From assembly GCA_917880885.1 (NCBI GenBank), contig OU862919.1, forward strand, positions 53,791,058 to 53,855,057: 64,000 nucleotides of DNA, given 5' to 3'. Shown in pieces: positions 55,991-64,000 of the stretch. The stretch's first letter is position 1; the number at the start of each line of letters is the position of its first letter. The notes below the pieces were generated by a model. That model saw only the letters and a program-made list of their open reading frames with translations. It was not told the DNA's origin and searched no databases. A program made the translations under genes and the position numbers. Source of the DNA: Limnephilus marmoratus (lineage: Eukaryota > Arthropoda > Insecta > Trichoptera > Limnephilidae).

Positions 55991-57555
55991 TTAACATTGT
56001 TTTATCCATCAATATATACGTATAGGTACCTACCTAGCTGCTGAAAAACTACAAAAGGTGTTTAGCATTATGTCAATGTCGATAAATAAATAAAATCATT
56101 GCAGAATGGGTACATATATTTAGTAAATTATGAAGAAAACCGAACAACCTGCTTTGTGTATCACTTTTTTGCAAAGTGTTGAATTTTATTTAATACTACT
56201 ATATTTTTTAAACAAATTAATTTGGTTTTTAAAATAAATATTATGACACAAAGCAAATAAGGTTAATTTATATTTTAACCGGATAATGTTGAAATTTGGA
56301 ATAGATGAAAAAAATCTGAACTTTATATAATGGAATGGTTAAAGGTGGTTAGTAGTAAATTATTATCTTAGTTTGATGGGTATTTTGAACGCGCGACCTT
56401 TAGCCCTTTAGGTCCTGAGAAAGGAGCTTACCGCTTAGCCTTTAAGCTACTTATAAACTGAACATTGTAATATTTACTATTACTGCTACAACTTCTACTG
56501 AACCGTCAAAATTAATTTAACTTCTCGAGCCCTGGTAAACTTGCCAACAATATTAGTAAAAGATACTTATTTGCTGAACAAGCTACTATTTAAAATAGCT
56601 TTCACATTCACCGAGATCTTGAATTTTGGCCTGCATTTAACTCTATCGTTCGCCAGTCAGATAAAACATTATTTTATATTCTCTCTTATAATTATTATGT
56701 ATGGTTAGGAACAAGTTTAAGTATCGTTTTAATGATCGAAGTGTAAGCTCAAATCATGTAAAATTTAATGCCAGGGACCCAATTCTCTAATCCAGGTCGC
56801 TTGCAATCGCTGTCGAAATTACATACATTGGTCGACTTTATTAGTCTTGAGGCTCGTCGAAGGTAAATATTTAGACACCAAATGTCAAAAACCACTCGAA
56901 CATCAAGTAGATCGAACCAGTCGATAACGACAAAACAGTCAAAATCTAGTGCATTGTATCCTAACCTAACCTAACCTAAAATCGTTTCCCGAGCGCTTTT
57001 CGAAATACAAGCATCGTAAATTTTTTAAAGTAGTTTTAGGGCTCCATACAACGGCTGATTTACTAGCAATGTTGGATGTAATACATAATGTAGCGCAAAC
57101 TGAAGCGCTGCTTTGAGATCAACAACTATGTTCAAGGGTTTCAAGATTATTTCCAAGGGTTCAAGGGTTAAGGGTTCAAGATTATTTTCCTAATTTGACA
57201 GACGGAGACTTCGTCAGGAATTTCAGACGTCAGCTGGCAGTCACTGTGTCTCTGTTCATTACACCCTCGTCAGGTTATTCAGTGCTGGATGTCGAAACTA
57301 AGGCGAGTAACAGATACAATATATTAAACCCACAATACCAATAACTCGATTATTGGTTTATTTATTTAAAATACTGCATTGTAAATCGCAGTCCGATTGG
57401 CACAAAATACGCAAACATAACCTAACCTAACCACAAAAATTTTGTTTTTCAAATTGATGAAATTTAAATATTGAAACACGTGAAAACACGATTACGTTGA
57501 ATGCATTACTAATTCAATAATTATTACACCGAAATACAAATATGTTCATACCCGT
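55991..57555. other. Intronic non-coding DNA
   Basis: Includes four CCTAA units at about 56960-56979 and two more near 57420. A direct ttcaagggt repeat lies near 57130-57180. 56390-56455 is faintly tRNA-like. No gene. Confidence 0.45.
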
Positions 57556-57720
57556 CAGTGGTTGAGTGGGCATTGTGCTTGGGTCGATTCCTCGGCTGGC
57601 TAAGTCCTCCATCACAACACAAGCAACATTTTCGGCTTTCTGTGGTGGTAGTAGGAGATTTTCAAACATTGTTGGGTTATTCATAATCCGGGAATGTTAG
57701 CCTTTCTTTAAAAAAAAATT
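57556..57720 (+). repeat. SINE family B copy
   Basis: cagtggttgagtgggcattg, tcgattcctcggctggc, cctccatcacaacacaagca and gtagtaggagattttca follow the order seen at 21222-21395. Ends in an A run at about 57711. Confidence 0.7.
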
Positions 57721-58476
57721 TTAGAAAAATTCACTAAAACTCGATAAAAAGCCGCATTTCACACTGGGGCATTTTGACAGTTGAACCTTTTAAAGAAATA
57801 TACATAATACGATTTTAAAAAATGAGATAATTCATAAATAACTAGGGTACATCAGATCTGCCATCTGTTGAAAATGAATATAATTAATAGTATCTTTCAC
57901 CTACTAAAAAACGTCAAAATTATTATTACAAAAAAAAATGTTTAATGTATCTAGGGAAAATTTGCGAAAATTCAGCAGCAAATCACTCCCAGGTATTTAA
58001 AATAGTACCATATTGTGGCAAAACGTGCTCCAGTGGTTATAGAAACAATTAAAACATCTGAAACGTAGACAAAATTCACAGGGTTGCTGCCAACATAATA
58101 ATCTCTCCAACCATTCGATATTCAAGAATATATATAAATTAACGCACTAAGTTCGTCAAGACGACTGGTAATTTTTCATTCGTAGTTGGCGTACGATCTT
58201 GTAATCGCTATTGGAAAATTGAGCTCCAGATCTAAAATTAATCACCTTTGGTCATTTTTAAAAGTAATGGACTGCTAACAAGATTTCCCGCGAAGTTGGA
58301 AAGATGGTAGCAGAGGACAGATGCCAAGTTACAAAGAAAAAGTATTTACTTTACCGTTCTTACCATACTTTTAAAACTAATTCTATGTTCCAATAAACAC
58401 TGAAGAATTTGATTTTATGCTGCCGACGCCCAAAGTTGATATTTTGGACCATAAGAGGCTATGAGTTTCACATATA
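57721..58476. other. Intronic non-coding DNA
   Basis: No recognised element; unique AT-rich sequence. Confidence 0.4.
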
Positions 58477-58581
58477 TTTTTTTTTTTTTTTTTTTAATAT
58501 AATGTACATTTAGATGATGTATTAATTTGCTTACATGTTCATATTCAAATATGTTAATACCACTCTTCCATGGAAGCGTTA
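58477..58581 (-). repeat. Extremely 5'-truncated LINE-B copy (3' UTR and poly-A only)
   Basis: A poly-T run followed by aatgtacatttagatgatgt, gcttacatgttcatattcaa and ccatggaagcgtta matches the end of the LINE at 22093-27110 (22120-22230), differing at few positions. Only about 85 bases beyond the poly-A were copied. Confidence 0.9.
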
Positions 58582-58588
58582 TGCTAGA

Positions 58589-58629
58589 CCTAGACCAGGT
58601 CATTATGCTTATTAATGACCTGGTCTAGG
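58589..58629. repeat. Perfect 17-bp palindrome at a SINE A 5' end
   Basis: CCTAGACCAGGTCATTA (58589-58605) and its exact reverse complement (58613-58629) flank a 7-base spacer. The right arm is the beginning of the adjacent SINE head; the left arm is an inverted copy of it. Confidence 0.8.
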
Positions 58630-58985
58630 GGTAAGACTCTTGATTCGCAATCTAAAGATGTGGGATCGAATGCCGGCGTGGGCAAATAAATTTTGTTTGA
58701 TTAATTTGTATTATTTTACAATTAATTTATATAAAATATTTTATATATAGTATATATTCGGATCGGAAGAGATTGGTTGAGGGAGTCCTTTTGACTTCTC
58801 GACCCATCGCCTCACACTGCAGTGGGAGGAATGGATTCATATGTCTGTCACTCCTGGCAACTGACCCCCAGATTCCTACCCACCTCCCACTAAAAAGACC
58901 CACCACACAGCACCCCCAAAGATGAAATAGGCCCAGAAAAAAAAATTTTTTCTAAGAGCCTCCTGTGTATGTAAAAAAAATACTT
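58613..58985 (+). repeat. SINE family A copy with LINE-A 3' tail
   Basis: The head has gacctggtctaggggtaaga (A box) and tgggatcgaatgccggcgtg (B box), then caaataaattttgtttgatt. The middle includes ccccagattcctacccacct. From about 58895 it turns into the LINE-A tail (cacacagcacccccaaagat, a weakened hairpin, cctcctgtgtatg) and an A run. The body block shared by 36-38 kb copies (gaatagccaggta) is missing. Confidence 0.8.
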
Positions 58986-59377
58986 TAGCCCGCCTTTATC
59001 TAAGCCGCCCATACGTAGGCCGCCTTTATCTGACCAGATACATAATAACTCTGCGTGAGAACAAGTATAATCGTTAACTTTTCCACGTGGAGTTGTTAGT
59101 CCGTTGGGGAACAAAAATGAAAATGTCAAGAAATATGAATGAAACATTACATGGTTTTTGAAATTTCACTGATATTCCAACATTAATAAAATCTGTGCTG
59201 CCGTGCATTACAATCAAAAGCTCTTCGAACTAAGGCTTCACCCCATTAGTATAAGACTATGCAATATTATTATCACTATAGTGAACTGCCGCACCGAACT
59301 TCATTAAATTCCCTACCAAGCCTTAATGGATCTTGGATATCAAAGCTGCTATCTCATGAATATGAGCTATACACCTA
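58986..59377. other. Intronic non-coding DNA
   Basis: Contains a short repeat, cgcctttatct, twice near 58990-59035. Nothing else recognised. Confidence 0.4.
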
Positions 59378-59379
59378 TA

Positions 59380-59744
59380 CAGGGTGTTACAACACGTTTC
59401 CGAAGGATTCAAACCTTCGATTCTTGAGCATATTTGGAGTAAAAAACGTAGATGTCATTTTGCTGACCGAGGTTATTTGTTTTGTAAAAAAAAAGAAAAG
59501 TTTCTATTACACATCATATGTTATGCGCTCTGTATCATATGTAACCGTGCTTCTGGAACGATACGGAGTGCGTATCGTGACCCTCCAGGCTGTAGTCAAC
59601 TAAGCAGTGGCGAGGTTGGTGTTGAAATTGATTTTTTTACAACTGAAAAAAAAATTCAACGTACAGCAAAATGACAAGACGGTTGTTCTCACCAACTCTG
59701 GAATCGCTGGTTAAAATCTTTCATATACGCAATGTTACACCCTG
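59380..59744. mobile_element. MITE with CAGGGTGTTAC ends and TA flanks
   Basis: TACAGGGTGTTAC (59378-59390) and GTTACACCCTGTA (59734-59746) are inverted with one mismatch, and TA sits outside each end, as for Tc1/mariner-type target sites. Overlapping ORFs inside (up to 114 codons) show no transposase motif, so it is probably non-autonomous. Confidence 0.7.
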
Positions 59745-59746
59745 TA

Positions 59747-61149
59747 CCTAAATTATGGAAGTAAAGGACAAATTAAAAGAAAAAAAATTGACAACACTTC
59801 TCCCAAGTTTTTGACCAAATGAATCAACAATTTTTCTGTACTTGATACGAGTATATTCTTGTAACACCAAATTAAATTTGATAATTCAGTTAAGTTCCGA
59901 AAAGCTAGCGTGGGTGTCATTTAGATCGAATTCAAAATAAATATGAATATTTATTTATATACGGCTTTTACATTATGTAGGTACGTCTTGAAGTTTGTTA
60001 AAACCACTATATATTTTTATACATGCCAACCGGTTTCGAAAAAACGTTTCCTTCTTCAGGACAAAATATATTAATTTGGACAAAATATATATGTTTCCTT
60101 TCACCGTCCATTCTATTCCCCCCCCCCCCCCTTCACTCCGTACTTATCCTTAGTCACCCTTCCACCCCTCCTCAACATTTAAATTCACCCATTGTTTAGT
60201 AATACATATAATTGTAATAAGTGGTGTATATAAAGTGTTGATTTCCATTTATTTAACCACAGTTATCTACATTCAAAAGAATATTTTTTTTTACATAAAT
60301 CAATTCTGAATTCTAGGAAATACGAATAGTAATGTAATACTAAAGCCTTGTTACGGGGAATTATTAAGTGTTTGAAAAAAAACGACTAACAATTGATAAA
60401 AAAATGCCACACACATCATTAAAACATATCGATGTCATTGTAGACATAGAATTTCGACCCAATTTGCGATTCAAACCTCATTATGTACAAACTTTAATAA
60501 CACATTTATTCGTGTAAAGAACGAAAAAGTTTTTAAGCCCCTTGGGAAAAATATCCATAAATGTTCGTGTTCGACATCATTCAAAATAATTTTATTTCTT
60601 ATTCGCTACTCGTAGAAAAATTGTATTTTCATCAAATGATAAAATCTTTGTTGTTTTATGCTTTGAATAAATTTCCCCTTGTACCCAAATCAAATCCGTT
60701 ATGTAAACGTAAGACATTATTGCGAAATATTCATGCAAAGAATCTCAAGCAGGTTTGGGATTGTTTCAACTTATATCGACTATTTAGTTGTTCAAATCTG
60801 AGCTTCAATAAATGACAAATTCTTGGAAAGGTTTATGAGAGAAATCGTCAACTGGGGGGAAGTGTACCACTTTGCGATGTTTATTTTATGTCATTGGCCA
60901 GTTTTGTAACCAACATATTCTTAAAAATGTATGGAATATATGAATAATAAAAATAATAATTGAATCTTTAGTAAAAGTCAAAATAAAACGGCATTTTTTA
61001 GTCGTTTTATATTCAACTTCTTTTAGTTATACTATTTCAAGGATTTGAAAGTTTCTCGTCGATGTTATAACCTCCAATTAAATGATAAATCAAAACTGTT
61101 GGATGAAAAATGTTATTATAATATTTTTTTGTTTTTAATTCAGATTCAG
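59747..61149. other. Intronic non-coding DNA with a hammerhead-like module
   Basis: Apart from the module at 60001-60063 and a C homopolymer at about 60118-60131, I recognise nothing. The 84-codon ORF at 60561-60815 has no domain. Confidence 0.4.
60023..60063 (-). ncRNA. Hammerhead-ribozyme-like module with intact CTGAAGA and GAAA boxes
   Basis: On the minus strand: TGTC (stem I), CTGAAGA matching the CUGANGA core, one extra A, GGAAA/TTTTC stem II with loop CGTT, GAA, ACCGGT as a 3-bp stem III without loop, T, then GGCA pairing with TGTC. It is followed by tatatagtggttttaac, as in the other modules. The extra A and the G-U pairs weaken it; activity is unproven. Confidence 0.4.
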
Positions 61150-61870
61150 GGAGGTGGTTAACGCCATCTGCTTGTTTGCTTCACTCCTTGCTTCATTCAC
61201 ATACAAACATTTCACCTTCACCTTCATTACCTTCCTAACTCGCGACATTGTAAAAAACCAATTGTGCAAATATGTAAGCAAATAAGAATTTATAACTTTT
61301 TATGGTTATTTCATTAAAATTCTCCAGTCCTGAAGGGTCCTAAATTCTACAGTCGTCCGAAAGAAATATCAACTCTACTTTTGCTAATAATCTTAATGGT
61401 AATGGAGGGTAGCAAATGTTAAATCATGCAATGTCCTCTGCATGCCAAGTCGTATCTTCTCCAAGCACAAATATTTCAATAAAATTGTTTTTATCAGAAT
61501 AGGAAAGTTGTCTTCTGCATCTGTTTGTAATTACTAAAATTAGATAGAGAGGGTATTTCACCGTTCTTCTCATAGATTATCCATTCAATTACGTACATTT
61601 TCGATTACTTAAACATGATTTATTAATTTAAAAAGTCTGAGTTTACTATTCGATAGTTGAACCTACGAATAGTGGCTATATAATATAAGTTAACTGAGTT
61701 TTTTACCTGTTGCGAGTATTTATTTGTTTAATTATAAATATTTGTTAAAGTATCGAGGATGGTGAAATACCCACAGAGCCTGGTATATACTCATAATAAG
61801 TTGTACAGCGCCCTCGAGGTATTTTTTAAGAAGACTTTGCTCTACCAATCATTTAATTATAATTATTATT
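61150..61870 (+). repeat. L2-type LINE 3' UTR copy with a nested MITE
   Basis: Follows the 3' UTR at 28680-29226: tttcaccttcac, cgcgacattgta, tatgtaagc, tctccag.cct, atgtcctc.gc, cgtatcttctccaagca, then gtacagcgccctcgaggt. The final stem is decayed (the GGCGCT half is lost) and the ATT tail is short. It is interrupted at 61551-61772. Confidence 0.8.
61551..61772. mobile_element. 222-bp MITE inside the L2 3' UTR
   Basis: GGGTATTTCACC (61551-61562) and GGTGAAATACCC (61761-61772) are exact inverted ends. The intact L2 copy at 29.1 kb lacks this segment between its aaaatcag and its gtacagcgcc, which supports insertion. No clear target duplication; no ORF. Confidence 0.75.
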
Positions 61871-62310
61871 GTTTACGAGTATACATAAAATCGTCTCATA
61901 CATTCCCAGCCCTAATCAACTAATCAGAAGTACAGAACTAGCCACGAGCGAAAAATATCTTGTCAGTGTGCTGAACTTCTGGCAGGGTTACATTTGCAAG
62001 CGATGCGCGATGGTGCCAATTATTCCTGATGTTATAGATTTCGAAGAGATTTATTTTATCTTTTTTAGTGTTTACATTGTATTTTAACCTTGCGGTAATT
62101 TTATTTTACTAAGGTAATAATTAGTGTTGTATTCACTTCATGGTAGGTACCATGTATTTCTTGGCGTCCCCGCCTTCTTTTAACATCAACGTTTACGTCG
62201 TATTGTGTTCCCCTTACACGGCACTCCTTTTCTTCGTTAATTTCTGTGTTGACGTGTCCATTCAATATTAGGTAAAAGGATTTCAACAAATTATTTAACT
62301 ATTGTTTCAG
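61871..62310. other. Intronic DNA before the second exon
   Basis: A 72-codon ORF at 61869-62087 has no recognised domain. The acceptor tract attgtttcag ends at 62310. Confidence 0.5.
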
Positions 62311-62455
62311 GCTTTCGAGGAACTGGAGGGACTTCTTTCAAAACACAACATCTGCATCGCCGTCAAGGAGAAGTTGGTGAAAGATTCGGGAGTTGCCGAA
62401 GAGATTGCATATGACAGCATTGTAACAAAACTTCTCACCAAACCAAGAGCCAGGG
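62311..62455 (+). CDS. mGluR-family receptor exon (Venus-flytrap domain), next exon
   Basis: An acceptor (attgtttcag) and donor (g|gtaagc) bound 145 bases: AFEELEGLLSKHNICIAVKE, then KLVKDSGVAEEIAYDSIVTK, then LLTKPRARG, ending in phase 1. It continues the previous exon without a gap (…NYGIK then AFEEL…), as class C GPCR ligand-binding lobes do (compare mGluR1 …GMDAFKEL…). Coding quality is high and no stop is seen, so the gene appears active. Later exons (rest of the lobe, cysteine-rich domain, seven helices) are outside the window. Confidence 0.92.
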
Positions 62456-62569
62456 GTAAGCTAAATTCAATTTTAATTTCAGTGACACTTTATTAATTTT
62501 AATCCACACACCAAAAGGAAACTTTCTAAGCTTTAGAGAGAAACATTAATTAAACCTTTGTGAAATTTA

Positions 62570-62785
62570 TAAGGCAAAGAATGGTAGAAGAAGTCAGGGA
62601 CGCCCGACGTAGACATGGCACGACCAAGTGAATCAGATACTTGAGTCGGGCCATGTGAAGAGTCGTAATAGAAGAGCATGTATGAGACGATGTATGAATG
62701 AGAACGAGGTAAGGAATGTGTGCCAAGATCAAGTTGTTTGGCGGTCCGTCCTCTCTGCCTACCCCTGCGGGAAAACGGCGTGATG
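62570..62785 (+). pseudogene. LINE C-terminal fragment, RTE-like
   Basis: Frame: WHDQVNQILESGHVKSRNRR, then ACMRRCMNENEVRNVCQDQV, then VWRSVLSAYPCGKTA and a stop. The W-R-S-V-(L/V)-S-A-Y-P-C-G-K ending is typical of a common insect LINE C-terminus. A stop interrupts the 5' part. It ends in ggttagttggttagttag repeats. Confidence 0.7.
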
Positions 62786-62839
62786 GTTAGTTGGTTAGTT
62801 AGTTTTAGAAATTTTTAAGAATTATATTTTTCTATTAAA

Positions 62840-64000
62840 ATCTATATTCATCAACGCCCCAACCTACTATTCCTGTCTGAAACGCAGATAGCCGAGCCTG
62901 TAGACGCCTCCTATCTGGACTGCCCGGGCTTCACCCTCGCAAGCAAGTTCAGACCTAAAAGAGGTGTCTGTCTCTATAGTCGAGCTGACGTCAACTGTGT
63001 GCGACTGTTGAATCTGGAAAACTCCAGATTCGACGTAATGTGGGTACGCGTCAATCTTGCCAGTACGGTAAGATTCTACGCGTGTTTATTCCGCTCACCG
63101 AACCTTAGCGAATCAGACACGTCCGAGCTCTTCAAACATTTAAGCGACACTATTGATGACCTCTTGCCCCGCTACCCTACGGCAGAGTTTGTGGTCCTGG
63201 GGGACTTCAATGTTCATAACGAACCTTGGTTGAAGTTCTCAGGATCAACAGACTCGGCTGGACGCCAAGCGGAATCCTTTGCCCTTTGCTACGGATTGGA
63301 GCAAATGGTTCAGGAGCCTACAAGGGTTCCTGATGTCCAGACTCATCGTTCCAACCTGTTAGACCTATTTTTAACTACTGTGCCACACGGTTACAGGATT
63401 GAAGTCACAGCGCCTTTAGGATCGTCCGACCACTGCCTGGTGACGACATCAATCCCTGTAAACTTCAGACCACCAAACGAGAGGCTGAAGAGGAAAGTGT
63501 GGCACTATAGGTCAACAGATTGGTATAGTTTGCGGGCACATTTTAATGCTTTTCCATGGTCAGCTGTCTGTTTTCGGACTTCGGATCCCTCAAGATGTGC
63601 CCAGGAAATTGGTGAAGTCATCACATCCGCGATGGATGGCTTCATCAAATCTACTGTTAAGGAAACTGGTGTAGGCTCAAAGCCGTGGTTCAGTCGACAA
63701 TGCGCTGAAGCAGTGCGACGAAAAAACGCGGCTTACCGAGCCTACAACACATCTAGAACATCCGAAGACAGAACAGCTTACAACAAAATGGCAAAGGAAA
63801 CCAAGAGAATCATAAATAGGTCAAAATTCGAGCACGACCAGCAGATCAGCAGAAAGCTGACTGCATGCCCGCATGGCAGCAGGCAATTCTGGTCGCTTGC
63901 GGTCTCAATAGGTCGCAATTTCTGCAAATCCAGTCTGCCACCTCTTACCAGACCTGACGGCTCACTAGCAAACACCGCCACCGAAAAGGCTAACTTACTA
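62840..64000 (+). CDS. LINE endonuclease ORF, open to the window edge (family A type)
   Basis: About 385 codons without a stop: NLLFLSETQIAEP, VCLYSRADVNCVRLLNLENS, VVLGDFNVHNEPWL, RSNLLDLFLTTVP, GSSDHCLVTTSIP. These are the SET, GDFN and SDH blocks of the apurinic-type endonuclease. Then follows the linker WFSRQCAEAVRRKNAAYRAY and the approach to RT (PPLTRPDGSLANTATEKANL). The N-terminus before NLLFLSE is missing, so the copy is 5'-truncated. It fits the missing N-terminal part of LINE-A, but no overlap exists here to prove it. Good coding quality suggests a recent insertion into the receptor intron. Confidence 0.88.
   Translation, partial: MYIHQRPNLLFLSETQIAEPVDASYLDCPGFTLASKFRPKRGVCLYSRADVNCVRLLNLENSRFDVMWVRVNLASTVRFYACLFRSPNLSESDTSELFKHLSDTIDDLLPRYPTAEFVVLGDFNVHNEPWLKFSGSTDSAGRQAESFALCYGLEQMVQEPTRVPDVQTHRSNLLDLFLTTVPHGYRIEVTAPLGSSDHCLVTTSIPVNFRPPNERLKRKVWHYRSTDWYSLRAHFNAFPWSAVCFRTSDPSRCAQEIGEVITSAMDGFIKSTVKETGVGSKPWFSRQCAEAVRRKNAAYRAYNTSRTSEDRTAYNKMAKETKRIINRSKFEHDQQISRKLTACPHGSRQFWSLAVSIGRNFCKSSLPPLTRPDGSLANTATEKANLL

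Larger units (their letters stand above)
52303..62310 (+). other. mGluR intron, 10,008 bp
   Basis: Runs from donor GTAAAT to acceptor attgtttcag; phase 0. It holds a fold-back element, SINEs, a minisatellite, LINE fragments, two TIR elements and an L2 LINE tail, listed separately. No extra coding exon was seen. Confidence 0.88.
62456..64000 (+). other. mGluR downstream intron (partial)
   Basis: Starts with GTAAGC and runs off the window. It holds an RTE-like LINE fragment and the 5' part of a family A-type LINE. Confidence 0.8.

Noticed and set aside
56380..56460. Faint tRNA-like segment
   Set aside because: Neither a proper B box nor a cloverleaf could be drawn.
59259..59674. ORFs of 114 and 96 codons as a transposase
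   Set aside because: No DDE/D motif or helix-turn-helix; the frames overlap each other inside a short TIR element.

Overview
This window looks like AT-rich insect nuclear DNA, probably from a moth or butterfly. The reasons are frequent runs such as taggtacctacct, short CCTAA (insect telomere-type) runs, a Helitron with Lepidoptera-like ends, a Pao-like BEL element, and two exons of an insect metabotropic glutamate receptor family gene. The species call is inference. There is no bacterial or organellar signal. Almost everything else is transposable element, much of it nested or broken.

Host gene. Two plus-strand coding exons (52132-52302 and 62311-62455) encode adjacent parts of the extracellular Venus-flytrap domain of an mGluR-family receptor, closest in my judgement to the insect mangetout/mXR subgroup. 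They are separated by a 10,008-bp intron full of repeats. No upstream exon was found, so 1-52131 is either a very long upstream intron or intergenic DNA. The next exon must lie beyond 64000.

Layout. 1-7077: AT-rich DNA with SINE and LINE fragments and a fold-back element. 7078-9261: minus-strand Helitron interrupted by a plus-strand LINE (family A). 9310-10455: L2-type LINE copy. 10535-11790: tRNA-derived SINEs. 11917-20170: BEL/Pao LTR retrotransposon (minus) with near-identical 563-bp LTRs and a GACCC target duplication; it is disabled by a stop, a deletion with frameshift and a nested LINE (family E). 22093-27110: long Jockey-like LINE (family B, minus) with ORF1, a decayed extra endonuclease domain and an intact endonuclease-RT ORF. 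27291-29226: L2-type LINE. 29227-39340: relics, fold-backs, SINEs and an RTE scrap. 39340-45700: two family-D LINE copies, an inverted SINE pair, a 115-bp tandem array and a hairpin MITE. 46421-51667: a 5.2-kb element with TGTGATGAA inverted ends, possibly a giant solo LTR. 52132-64000: the mGluR exons, with intronic MITEs, a minisatellite, SINEs, LINE tails and, at the right edge, an open LINE endonuclease ORF that runs off the window.

Biology. Apart from the receptor, the content is a record of retrotransposition. Several LINE families share structured 3' ends that probably recruit their reverse transcriptase: a hairpin tail in family A, an AGCGCC/GGCGCT stem with ATT repeats in the L2 family, and a covarying hairpin in family D. 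One tRNA-derived SINE family exists in two forms, one carrying the family A tail, which implies that LINE mobilises it. The best candidates for undescribed biology are the tandem dead/live endonuclease LINE, the covarying 3' RNA element, head-to-head inverted SINE 5' ends at three loci, hammerhead-like GAAACCGGT modules, and the 5.2-kb element.
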